Origin: Desulfuromonas sp.
GTDB lineage: Bacteria; Desulfobacterota; Desulfuromonadia; Desulfuromonadales; Geothermobacteraceae
Assembly (NCBI GenBank): GCA_002868905.1
Contig: PKUA01000048.1
Location: forward strand, 1 to 48,793
Direction of reading: 5' to 3'
DNA: 48,793 bases
The position numbers and the translations under genes were made by a program. Shown here piece by piece: positions 1 to 7,960 of this stretch (positions are counted from its first letter, which is position 1; every line of letters starts with the position of its first letter). The notes beneath the pieces are model-generated. The model saw only the letters and a list, made by a program, of their open reading frames with translations. It was not told where the DNA came from and did not search any database.

Positions 1-138
1 GAAGCGAGCGGCGAGCGGGAGATCCTGGCCTGGCTCTATTCCTACCTGCCTGATGTTGAAGTGCTGTCTCCGCCCGAACTTAAGAAACGCTTTCTCGATG
101 GTTTGCAAATGGCCATTGATAAGCAGACCTCGTTCTGA
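1..138 (+). CDS. WYL-domain transcriptional regulator, C-terminal fragment
   Basis: The reading frame is open from the first base and ends at TGA 136-138, giving the last 45 residues of a protein that begins outside the window. The sequence EILAWLYSYLPDVEVLSPPE, followed by a basic and leucine-rich helix, resembles the C-terminal end of WYL-domain (YafY/PafC-like) helix-turn-helix regulators. In that family a WCX extension ends with a tryptophan-containing helix and a 'vevl.P..L' strand-helix unit. The ligand and targets cannot be inferred because the DNA-binding half is missing. The call rests on this short similarity only. Confidence 0.55.
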   Translation, partial: EASGEREILAWLYSYLPDVEVLSPPELKKRFLDGLQMAIDKQTSF

Positions 139-424
139 AATCGATTATTTCCAGCCCCGATTTAAAAATCAATGGTGTTGAAACCAAGTTCCTAAGTTGC
201 TGAAAAATATTTCTTTTCCCTCAGGGAGAAATTCCTCGTAAGGGCAAATGAGGGAGTTTTTGTTGAACTTCCCCCCTCGCTGTAGCTTGAGCCACCCTCG
301 CCCTGGGGGATGGCGAATATAGCCATTATCATCATTAAATACGAGGCCTTGCCAATGGCGTGACATATTGTGACGCTCGGGTCGTTTATACCTTGAACCA
401 TAACCTGTTTGAAAGGAGTTCAAC
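139..424. other. Intergenic leader with two possible hairpins
   Basis: This 286-bp gap has no convincing gene. It can form two hairpins. In the first (250-278), GAGGG pairs with CCCTC and AGTT with AACT, leaving a 4-nt bulge and a 7-nt loop. In the second (291-314), GCCA pairs with TGGC and CCC with GGG. A good ribosome-binding site (AAAGGAG, 412-418) precedes the ATG at 425. I found no clear -35/-10 pair. The stretch may be a structured 5' leader of the next gene or simply spacer. Confidence 0.3.
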
Positions 425-796
425 ATGGTCTGGTTGCAGGAAACGACAACGGCTGGTCACGGGCTTTACTTTGAAATTCGTTCCTTGGAGCGAAAGTTGA
501 GGAGCGGATCTCCGGTTGCTATTGTAACGGCGACACTCGGGGATGGAAGCTACGAGGGTGATGTCCTGGTTGAGTTCGGCTTGAGCACGGATGTCTGTTT
601 CGTCGATCAATGGCTTGCCCCGGAAGCACTCAGGGGTTTTCTCGGACAGATCAACCTGCACCGCCTGAAGGACGAAATCGTTGCGGTGTGCGAGGACGGG
701 GTGCAGCCGCAGAGAACCATACAGCCGCATGGAACCGCACCGAGACGCCTGGAAATCCCGCAGGGGGTGGTTTCAGCTTCTGAATCAATTCAGTAG
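425..796 (+). CDS. Hypothetical protein, 123 aa
   Basis: I do not recognise a family. The start is well supported: AAAGGAG lies about 6 bases upstream of the ATG. The first 90 residues look like a compact globular domain of alternating strands and helices, with a GDGSYEGDVLVEFG stretch. The last 30 residues are rich in Pro, Gln, Arg and Ser and look disordered. There is no signal peptide, membrane segment or cysteine cluster. It lies upstream of maf in the same direction with a 90-bp gap. It could be a lineage-specific protein. The ribosome-binding site and codon use favour a real gene. Confidence 0.5.
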   Translation: MVWLQETTTAGHGLYFEIRSLERKLRSGSPVAIVTATLGDGSYEGDVLVEFGLSTDVCFVDQWLAPEALRGFLGQINLHRLKDEIVAVCEDGVQPQRTIQPHGTAPRRLEIPQGVVSASESIQ

Positions 797-886
797 GTCC
801 GAACCAGGGCAGCGGACGCCAAGCAACGGATTGCAATCCCTGCGTATCTGCGTTACAACATGGCATCTCATTTCTCGAGGATTGCC

Positions 887-1483
887 ATGCGTACCCTGGT
901 GCTCGCATCAACCAGCCCTTATCGAAGGCGCCTACTACAGCAACTCCGCCTGCCATTTCAGGTTGCGACCCCCCGTTTCGAAGAGAAACTCGACCAGGGA
1001 GTGTCGCCGGAATTGCTGGTCAAGCATCTTGCGGTTGGCAAAGCAAAGAGCCTTGTCAGAGCCTTCCCGGATGCCTTGATCATTGGCTCGGACCAAGTGT
1101 TCGTCGATCCCCGCGGACGTATCCTCGGCAAAGCTGGCACCAGGGAAAAAGCGGTTCGTCAGCTGGTGCAGATGGCCGGACGCAGTCATACATTCTATAC
1201 CGGCCTGACCGTGTTCGATGCACGAGATGGTCGTCATTTGGTGGAAGCCACACAGTACTCCGTAACATTGAGGGACCTCTCCGAGGAACAGATCCGCGAT
1301 TATGTTGAGAGGGAGAACCCGGTTGATTGTGCCGGTTCCTTTAAGATCGAGGGGCTCGGTATCGCCTTGATGCAGCGGATGGAGGGGGACGATTTTAACA
1401 GCCTCATCGGCCTGCCGTTAATTCGCCTGGTGCATATGCTGGAACATTTCGGAGTGGCGGTTTTCGATACGTCCCCCCGTTGA
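887..1483 (+). CDS. maf: Maf-like nucleotide pyrophosphatase (YceF/7-methyl-GTP type)
   Basis: The 198-aa protein opens with the Maf signature LASTSPYRRRLL and carries IIGSDQV around residue 75, TFYTGL and CAGSFKIEGLGI, matching the YceF subgroup of the Maf/HAM1 superfamily. Members hydrolyse non-canonical nucleoside triphosphates; E. coli YceF prefers 7-methyl-GTP. The phosphate-binding loop (STSPYRR) and the metal-binding Asp of GSDQ are present. I chose ATG 887 because CGAGG lies 6 bases upstream and the family starts right before the LAS strand. An in-frame ATG at 860 has no ribosome-binding site. The subgroup substrate is inferred from similarity alone. Confidence 0.9.
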   Translation: MRTLVLASTSPYRRRLLQQLRLPFQVATPRFEEKLDQGVSPELLVKHLAVGKAKSLVRAFPDALIIGSDQVFVDPRGRILGKAGTREKAVRQLVQMAGRSHTFYTGLTVFDARDGRHLVEATQYSVTLRDLSEEQIRDYVERENPVDCAGSFKIEGLGIALMQRMEGDDFNSLIGLPLIRLVHMLEHFGVAVFDTSPR

Positions 1484-1509
1484 CCCCCTGTTCTTACGGG
1501 TGGTAAAAT
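1480..1509 (+). promoter_or_regulatory. Probable sigma-70 promoter for dnaE
   Basis: TTGACC (1480-1485) and TAAAAT (1504-1509) are 18 bp apart, five of six matches to each consensus box. The predicted start is near 1516, giving a leader of about 90 bases before dnaE. The -35 box overlaps the maf stop codon. Confidence 0.45.
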
Positions 1510-1607
1510 CCGCCCACGATTTTTCGGCGTCAATTTCGTCGTAGTATCAATTTAAACAGAGTCCCAATACCTTTCGCTGTGGCGCATCTGCTGGTCACGT
1601 CGATGAT

Positions 1608-4600
1608 ATGAGTCAGTCCATGAAACACGCCAATTTCGTACATCTCCATTTGCACAGCCAATACAGCCTGCTCGACGGCGCCATCAAGATCGGCCCCCTG
1701 GTGCAGCGCGCCCACGACCTGAAAATGCCCGCGATTGCAGTGACAGATCACGGCAACATGCATGGCGCGATCGAATTCTACGACAAGGCACGCGAGGTCG
1801 GCGTCAAGCCGATCATCGGCTGCGAGCTTTACGTGGCACCGGAATCCCGGTTTAAAAAGACCGACGCACGAGGCTCGTCCGAGGCATCCTATCACCTGGT
1901 CCTTCTTTGCAAGAACCAGCTCGGCTACCGGAATCTTTGCCACCTGGTCAGCGCGGCGAATCTTGAAGGTTTTTATTATAAGCCGCGTATCGACTGGGAA
2001 CTGCTGAAGAAACACAACGAGGGGTTGATCGCCATGACCGCCTGCCTCGGTGGTGAGATCCCGACCCTGATCACCCTCAAGCAGCTTGAAGAGGCAAAAC
2101 AGCGAACCGCGGCTATGGCCGAGGTGTTTGACAATAACAGGTTCTTTCTGGAGCTGCAGGAGAACTTCATCCCGGAGCAGGCGGTTGTTAATTCCGGGTT
2201 GAAGAAAATCGCCACGGATCTTGGACTGCCGCTGGTGGCGACCAACGACTGTCATTACCTGACTCGCGAGGATGCCTTCGCCCACGAGGTCCTGCTCTGT
2301 ATCCAGACCGGCAAGACCATGGACGACCCCAAGCGAATGAGGTTTTCCAACGATGAATTCTACGTCAAGACCCCGGAGGAGATGACGACCCTGTTCAAGG
2401 ACGAGCCGGAGGCGGTCGCCAACACGGTCCGGATTGCAGAACGCTGCAACCTCGAGTTCGACTTCAATACTTACCATTTCCCACAATATGAAAAACCGGT
2501 CGACAAATCCCTCGATGAAGTGCTCGAAGAACAGTCGTTGATCGGGTTGGAACAGCGGTTGGTGGAAATCCGCAAGGTTCGAACTGATTTCAGTGATGAG
2601 GATGAAACGGTTTATCGGGAGCGACTGGCCAGCGAGCTGTCCTGCATCAAGGAGATGGGTTTCCCGGGTTATTTTCTTATCGTCGCTGACTTCATCAACT
2701 GGGCCAAGGATAACGATATCCCGGTCGGTCCCGGCCGCGGTTCGGCCGCCGGTTCCCTTGTTGCCTACGCGATCCGCATTACCGATATCGACCCGATCCC
2801 TTACAACCTGCTGTTCGAACGTTTCCTCAATCCGGAACGGATCTCGATGCCGGATATCGACGTCGATTTCTGTATTTACGGACGAGAGGAGGTCATCGAG
2901 TACGTCAGGGAAAAGTACGGCGACAAGAATGTGGCGCAGATCATCACTTTCGGCACCATGGCGGCCAAAGGGGTCATTCGTGACGTCGGGCGTGCCCTCG
3001 GCATGAGCTACGGCGACGTTGATCGCATCGCCAAGTTGATCCCCGGTGTTCTGAACATTACCTTGAAAGATGCGCTCAAGCAGGAACCGAAGCTTGCTGA
3101 AATCCAGGAGAAGGATGCCAAGATCAAGGAGTTGATCCGCATCGCCCTCGCCCTTGAAGGGCTGACCCGGCACGCTTCGACTCATGCCGCCGGGGTTGTC
3201 GTCACGCCGAAGCCCCTGCCGGAGTACCTGCCGCTCTACAAGGACCAAAAGTCCGGTTCCCAGGTGACCCAGTTCGCCATGGGGTATGTCGAACAGATCG
3301 GCCTGGTCAAGTTTGATTTTCTCGGATTGAAAACCTTGACCGTCATCGCCAACGCGGTCCGCCTGATCCGGGGTGGCGGCAATCCTGATTTCGACCTCAA
3401 CCTGATTGCGGATGACGACAAAAAATCGTTCGACCTGTTAAGTCGGGGGGAAACCACGGGAGTTTTTCAGCTCGAATCGAGCGGGATGAAAGAGTACCTG
3501 GTTAAGCTTAAGCCGAGTTGCTTCGAAGACCTGATCGCCATGGTCGCGTTGTACCGTCCCGGTCCCCTCGGGTCAGGCATGGTTGATTCCTTTATCAAAC
3601 GTAAGCATGGCCAGGAGGAGTTCGGTTACGATTTCCCTCAACTTGAAGCGATCCTGAAAGACACCTACGGTGTTATCGTTTACCAGGAGCAGGTCATGCT
3701 GATCGCCCAGGTCCTGGGCAACTACAGTCTCGGTGGTGCAGACCTGTTGCGGCGGGCGATGGGCAAGAAAAAGGCCGAGGAGATGGCGAAACAGAAGGAG
3801 ATTTTCCTCGCCGGCGCCAAAGAAAACAAGCTGAACCTGAAAAAGGCGGAAGGGGTCTTCGACCTGATGGAGAAGTTCGCCGCCTATGGCTTCAACAAAT
3901 CCCACTCGGCTGCCTATGCCCTGGTCGCTTACCATACCGCCTACCTGAAGGCTCATTATCCGGTCGAATTCATGGCGGCACTGTTGACCGAGGACATGGA
4001 GAACACCGATAAGGTGATCAAGAACATCAACGAGGTTCGGTCCATGGGGGTCGCGGTCCTGCCGCCCGATATCAATGCCTCGGACCGGAGATTCTCCGTT
4101 CACGATGGAGAGATCCGTTTCGGCCTCGGAGCAGTCAAGGGGGCGGGAAGCGCCGCCCTTGAAGCAATCCTGGAAGCGCGGCAAGAGGGGCCGTTTCTCT
4201 CCCTGTTCGAATTCTGTGAGCGAGTTGCCCTGCAGAAAGTGAACAAGCAGGTGGTCGAAGCGTTGGTCAAATGTGGTGCCTTCGATTCCCTTGGCGGGCA
4301 TCGAGCCCAGTACCTGCACGCTCTGGAAGACGCCATGGAGGTCGGGAAAAAGGTCCAGCAGGATCGCAACAGCGGGCAGGAATCGCTGTTCGGCACGGAA
4401 GAGATCTCCTTCAAGGGCAACGGTAACGGCGAGTTGCCGAATGTCGAAGCGTGGGACGATAAGCTTAAGCTCGGGTTCGAAAAGGAGGCCCTCGGTTTTT
4501 ATATCTCGGGGCATCCTTTGAATCGCCATCGCGAGGTGATGAAAAGATTTGCCACGGTCGATACGGCCAGGTTGTCAGAATGCAATGACAAGGAAGAGGT

Positions 4601-5090
4601 CAGGATCTGCGGCATTATCACCGCAGTGAAGGAGCTGACGACCAAGAAAGGTGATCGAATGGCCTTCGCGACCCTCGAGGATCTTTCAGGGTTTGTCGAG
4701 ATGGTGGTTTTCCCCGAGGTCTATTTTGCCGGTCGGGACCTTATCCAGGGTGAGGACCCGGTATTGATCAGTGGGGCGGTCGATGTCGGTGAAGAGAGCA
4801 ATAAAATCATGGTCAACGACGTCAAGGCTTTGGCCGAAGTCCAGTCCGTCCAGACAAAGCGGGTTCATTACCGTTTGACCACACCCGGACTTGATGAAGT
4901 GCAGTTGCGGCAACTGAAGGACCTGGTTGCCCGTCACCGTGGCGACTGTGACGCATTTCTTCATCTGGTGATTCCGGATCGGAGCGAAACAATTTTGCAG
5001 CTGCCGGAGACATTGCGGGTTGCAGCGAGCGATCAGATGATGGATGATGCCGAGAAGCTTTTCGGCTATAATATCGTGACATTCGAGTAA
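1608..5090 (+). CDS. dnaE: DNA polymerase III subunit alpha
   Basis: This 1160-aa C-family polymerase is the catalytic core of the replicative holoenzyme. An N-terminal PHP domain (about 1-270) has VHLHLHS, VTDHGNMHG and NDCHYL. The polymerase domain has GRGSAAGSLVAYAI and the catalytic PDIDVDF near residue 420. A helix-hairpin-helix region and a C-terminal OB fold (VRICGIITAVKEL, about 1000) follow. Length matches the E. coli enzyme (1160 aa). Unlike E. coli, the PHP metal ligands look intact. ATG 1608 is taken as the start; ATG 1620 is a possible alternative and neither has a strong ribosome-binding site. It is followed by accA after 90 bp. Confidence 0.97.
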   Translation: MSQSMKHANFVHLHLHSQYSLLDGAIKIGPLVQRAHDLKMPAIAVTDHGNMHGAIEFYDKAREVGVKPIIGCELYVAPESRFKKTDARGSSEASYHLVLLCKNQLGYRNLCHLVSAANLEGFYYKPRIDWELLKKHNEGLIAMTACLGGEIPTLITLKQLEEAKQRTAAMAEVFDNNRFFLELQENFIPEQAVVNSGLKKIATDLGLPLVATNDCHYLTREDAFAHEVLLCIQTGKTMDDPKRMRFSNDEFYVKTPEEMTTLFKDEPEAVANTVRIAERCNLEFDFNTYHFPQYEKPVDKSLDEVLEEQSLIGLEQRLVEIRKVRTDFSDEDETVYRERLASELSCIKEMGFPGYFLIVADFINWAKDNDIPVGPGRGSAAGSLVAYAIRITDIDPIPYNLLFERFLNPERISMPDIDVDFCIYGREEVIEYVREKYGDKNVAQIITFGTMAAKGVIRDVGRALGMSYGDVDRIAKLIPGVLNITLKDALKQEPKLAEIQEKDAKIKELIRIALALEGLTRHASTHAAGVVVTPKPLPEYLPLYKDQKSGSQVTQFAMGYVEQIGLVKFDFLGLKTLTVIANAVRLIRGGGNPDFDLNLIADDDKKSFDLLSRGETTGVFQLESSGMKEYLVKLKPSCFEDLIAMVALYRPGPLGSGMVDSFIKRKHGQEEFGYDFPQLEAILKDTYGVIVYQEQVMLIAQVLGNYSLGGADLLRRAMGKKKAEEMAKQKEIFLAGAKENKLNLKKAEGVFDLMEKFAAYGFNKSHSAAYALVAYHTAYLKAHYPVEFMAALLTEDMENTDKVIKNINEVRSMGVAVLPPDINASDRRFSVHDGEIRFGLGAVKGAGSAALEAILEARQEGPFLSLFEFCERVALQKVNKQVVEALVKCGAFDSLGGHRAQYLHALEDAMEVGKKVQQDRNSGQESLFGTEEISFKGNGNGELPNVEAWDDKLKLGFEKEALGFYISGHPLNRHREVMKRFATVDTARLSECNDKEEVRICGIITAVKELTTKKGDRMAFATLEDLSGFVEMVVFPEVYFAGRDLIQGEDPVLISGAVDVGEESNKIMVNDVKALAEVQSVQTKRVHYRLTTPGLDEVQLRQLKDLVARHRGDCDAFLHLVIPDRSETILQLPETLRVAASDQMMDDAEKLFGYNIVTFE

Positions 5091-5095
5091 ATCCC

Positions 5096-5154
5096 GGCCG
5101 ATGTCGGGAAAATCGTCGGCCACTCCCGGGGCCGATGTCCCGCCTGATTGGCGG
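5096..5154. repeat. Repeated 10-mer and hairpins between dnaE and accA
   Basis: GGCCGATGTC occurs twice, at 5096-5105 and 5130-5139. The first copy can pair with TCGGCC just downstream, and CCGCC-TGATT-GGCGG (5140-5154) forms a tight 5-bp hairpin. There is no T-run, so this is not a standard terminator. It could modulate accA translation or be incidental. Confidence 0.35.
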
Positions 5155-5180
5155 CGGGCAATCTAAATAGGAGTCATTGA

Positions 5181-6134
5181 ATGCGTTCTTATCTCGATTT
5201 TGAAAGGCCGTTGGCCGACCTGGAACAGAAACTTCACGAACTGCGCGAGTATTCTACCGACAGCGTCGATTTCAGCGGTGAGATTAAAAAGCTGGAAAAG
5301 AAGGCGACCAAGCTGAGGGAAGAGATTTTTTCGAACCTGACCCGCTGGCAGAGAACCCAATTGGCTCGCCACCCGGAAAGGCCGCACACCCTCGATTATA
5401 TCGAAAAGGTCTTTACCGACTGGTTCGAGCTTCATGGCGATCGCAACTTCCGTGATGACCCGGCGCTGGTTTGCGGTTTTGCGCGGCTCGATGGCGAACC
5501 TGTTGCGATCATCGGACACCAGAAAGGGCGAGACACCAAGGCAAAGGTGCATCGCAATTTCGGGATGCCGAACCCGGAGGGTTACCGTAAGGCATTGCGG
5601 GTCATGCAGATGGCGGAGCAGTTCGACATCCCGGTTTTCACGTTTGTCGATACACCCGGGGCATATCCGGGGATCGGTGCCGAGGAGCGTGGCCAGGCGG
5701 AAGCGATTGCTCGCAATCTGCGGGAAATGGCGGCATTGACAGTGCCGGTCATCGTCACGATTACCGGTGAAGGCGGCTCCGGCGGCGCACTGGCGATTGC
5801 CGTCGGCAACAAGGTCTTGATGATGCAGTACTCTGTCTATTCAGTTATCTCTCCCGAAGGATGTACCGCGATTCTCTGGTCCGACGGAACGCGCGGTCCT
5901 GAGGCGGCCGAGGCGCTTAAGCTGACGGCGGCCGATATCAACGAGCTGAAATTCGTCATCGACGAAGTCATTCCCGAACCGGCTGGTGGTGCTCACAATG
6001 ATCCCGCCGCTGCCGCTGAGATGATCAAGGCAGTTCTGAAAAATCAGCTTGCCGAACTGCAGAAGCTGACGAAGGATGAACTGGTTGAACAGCGCTACCA
6101 GAAATTCCGTGCCATGAGCATGGTCGAAGAGTAG
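5181..6134 (+). CDS. accA: Acetyl-CoA carboxylase carboxyltransferase subunit alpha
   Basis: The 317-aa protein matches AccA over its full length, including the coiled N-terminal helix ([18 protein letters not shown]), the [17 protein letters not shown] block and the oxyanion-hole glycines of [14 protein letters not shown] near residue 195. With AccD it forms the alpha2-beta2 carboxyltransferase that moves CO2 from biotin to acetyl-CoA. This makes malonyl-CoA for FabD and FabH, encoded at the other end of this window. The partner accD lies separately at 21956. AATAGGAG precedes the ATG. The dnaE-accA neighbourhood is common in proteobacteria. Confidence 0.97.
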   Translation: MRSYLDFERPLADLEQKLHELREYSTDSVDFSGEIKKLEKKATKLREEIFSNLTRWQRTQLARHPERPHTLDYIEKVFTDWFELHGDRNFRDDPALVCGFARLDGEPVAIIGHQKGRDTKAKVHRNFGMPNPEGYRKALRVMQMAEQFDIPVFTFVDTPGAYPGIGAEERGQAEAIARNLREMAALTVPVIVTITGEGGSGGALAIAVGNKVLMMQYSVYSVISPEGCTAILWSDGTRGPEAAEALKLTAADINELKFVIDEVIPEPAGGAHNDPAAAAEMIKAVLKNQLAELQKLTKDELVEQRYQKFRAMSMVEE

Positions 6135-6170
6135 TTATCGGTCTCTCCTGATCGGTCAGTGAGCCTCGCC

Positions 6171-7082
6171 ATGCCGAACTCCCTCCCGCATGTCGTCGGC
6201 CTGGGACAATGTTCATGGGACATCCTGGGCCATATCGAACAGTTCCCCGCGGTCGATGCGAAGACCGAACTGCTGGATGTTGTCGAGCAGGGTGGAGGCC
6301 CGGTGGCGACGGCCCTGGTGGCCTTGGCCAGGCTCGGGTGTCATGCCACCATGCTTGGTACCATCGGCAATGATCCATACGGTGAGAGTATCACTCAGGG
6401 GCTGGAAGCCGAATCGGTCGATTGCAAACTGCTGCAGAAAGATCCGCGGGGAAAAAGCCAATGTGCGTTCATTGCCGTCGAGGCGGATACCGGGCGCCGC
6501 AACATTTTTTGGACCAGGGGCGAAAAACGCCCCTTTGTTTTAGGGGCTGAAGAGAAAGCAACCATTTCGCATGCGGATTTTCTTCATCTCGACGGACTCG
6601 ACGAGGCCGCAAGTTACCAGGCGGCAACTTGTGCGCGGGAGCGAGGGGTTCCGACCATGCTTGATGGCGGTACTTGCCGTGATGGCACCATGCGGCTGCT
6701 CCCTCTCATTGATCACCTGGTCGTAAGTGAAAAGTTCGCCCGCCAATTCTGTGATGGGGATAACCCTGAGGCGGCGCTTGAGCAGCTCTCCAGCTTCGGT
6801 GCGTCGTCGGTGACGGTCACCTGCGGAGCTGACGGGAGTTGGACCAAGGGTGGCAACGGCACGACGTTTTTTCAGCCGGCATTTTCAGTAAAGGCGATTG
6901 ATACAACCGGTTGCGGTGACGTGTTTCATGGCGGATACCTGTTCGGCCTCCTGCATAACTGGTCCTTGAAAAAAACGGTTCGTTTTTCCGCGGCCTGTGC
7001 GGCTTTGAAAACACGGGCCATGGGGGGGAGGACCGCAATCCCGGTGATCGGGGAAGTCGAAGATTTTCTAAAAAGAAACTGA
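6171..7082 (+). CDS. PfkB-family carbohydrate/nucleoside kinase
   Basis: This is a ribokinase-like sugar kinase of 303 aa. It shows the N-terminal substrate-binding region (GLGQCSWDILG), the glycine motif QGGGPVATALVALARLG around residue 45, and the C-terminal PfkB signature DTTGCGDVFHGGY around residue 245. The second Asp of that signature is the catalytic base. The phosphate acceptor is probably a sugar or nucleoside, but the sequence does not say which. ATG 6171 is preferred; a GTG at 6159 in the same frame is possible and would add four residues. It starts 36 bp after accA and may be co-transcribed. Confidence 0.85.
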   Translation: MPNSLPHVVGLGQCSWDILGHIEQFPAVDAKTELLDVVEQGGGPVATALVALARLGCHATMLGTIGNDPYGESITQGLEAESVDCKLLQKDPRGKSQCAFIAVEADTGRRNIFWTRGEKRPFVLGAEEKATISHADFLHLDGLDEAASYQAATCARERGVPTMLDGGTCRDGTMRLLPLIDHLVVSEKFARQFCDGDNPEAALEQLSSFGASSVTVTCGADGSWTKGGNGTTFFQPAFSVKAIDTTGCGDVFHGGYLFGLLHNWSLKKTVRFSAACAALKTRAMGGRTAIPVIGEVEDFLKRN

Positions 7083-7111
7083 TTTCATTTGAACGGTTCA
7101 GGTGTTTCAAA

Positions 7112-7885
7112 ATGAGGATAAAGAGTTTTTATCTCAAAACAGTTTTCATCTGCCTCTTGCTGATATTGTTCCCTCTTTCGGGTTGCGGTCCGAGTTATAA
7201 CACCCGCGTTTTGGATACGCCGGAGACAGTCGGTCTCAAAGGGCACGAAAAGCCTTATATCGTCAACGGAGAACGATACGATCCGCTGCGGGACCACTCG
7301 GGATTCGAGCAGGAGGGAATCGCAAGCTGGTACGGCAAGGATTTCCACGGTAAGAAAACCAGCAATGGCGAGATCTACAATATGCATGCGATGACGGCCG
7401 CCCACAAGACGCTTCCTCTTGGCGTGTACGTTGAGGTGGCCAACAAAAATAACGGCAGGAGAGCGGTGGTCAGGGTGAATGATCGAGGACCATTCGTCGC
7501 GGGCCGGATCATCGATCTTTCGTATGCCGCCGCCAAGGATCTTGGCGTCGTGGGACCGGGAACCGCCCCTGTTAGGATTGCTGCACTCGGCTATCGGGCC
7601 ACCGACCGGGCCAGTGACAAAGTTTTCACTGCGCCAAAGAGTTGGGACGTCGGCAGCTACACGGTCCAGTTGGGCGCGTTTGCCGATTCCAGCAATGCCT
7701 ACCGTTTTGCCGACAAAATGCGTAAGAAGACCGGCTTCGCCACGGTGACCAAAGGGTGGGTCAAGGGCCGTATGTTCCATCGGGTCTGGGCAGGGAAATT
7801 TACCAGCCTCGAGCAGGCCGAGCTGGCGAAAATCGAGTTCGCGGCAGAAGGATTGGGCAATGGCTTTGTTGTTGCCCTCGAATAG
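7112..7885 (+). CDS. rlpA: RlpA-type septal lytic transglycosylase lipoprotein
   Basis: This 257-aa outer-membrane lipoprotein has a lipobox ending LFPLSGC (Cys25 lipidated). A double-psi beta-barrel domain follows (about 70-160: GIASWYGKDFHGKKTSNGE, MTAAHKTLPLG, VRVNDRGPF). A SPOR domain (about 185-257) completes it and would bind denuded peptidoglycan at division sites. In Pseudomonas, RlpA cleaves stem-peptide-free glycan; the key acid and His residues of that domain (the E of NGE and the H of AAHKTLP) are present. The gene follows the kinase by 29 bp. The next genes are also envelope proteins, and another SPOR protein is at 28548. Confidence 0.93.
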   Translation: MRIKSFYLKTVFICLLLILFPLSGCGPSYNTRVLDTPETVGLKGHEKPYIVNGERYDPLRDHSGFEQEGIASWYGKDFHGKKTSNGEIYNMHAMTAAHKTLPLGVYVEVANKNNGRRAVVRVNDRGPFVAGRIIDLSYAAAKDLGVVGPGTAPVRIAALGYRATDRASDKVFTAPKSWDVGSYTVQLGAFADSSNAYRFADKMRKKTGFATVTKGWVKGRMFHRVWAGKFTSLEQAELAKIEFAAEGLGNGFVVALE

Positions 7886-7960
7886 GGTATAGTACCCTTT
7901 TTGCGGAGATCAACCGTTCAGGTTTTATTCAACTTTTTCTCGTTTTTGAGGAGGTTCCGG

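Noticed and set aside
345-376. Sigma-54 promoter before the 123-aa gene
   Set aside because: TGGCGTGACATATTGTG resembles the -24/-12 pattern, but the -12 GC element is missing and the spacing is off by one.
1530-3248. Open frame of 572 codons on the minus strand across dnaE
   Set aside because: It is antisense to the PHP and polymerase domains of dnaE and has a composition typical of a shadow frame; a second one at 3573-4529 was rejected for the same reason.
7901-7960. Upstream extension of the BIG2 lipoprotein
   Set aside because: The extra 20 residues have no ribosome-binding site and would displace the signal peptide; TGAGGAGG supports ATG 7961.
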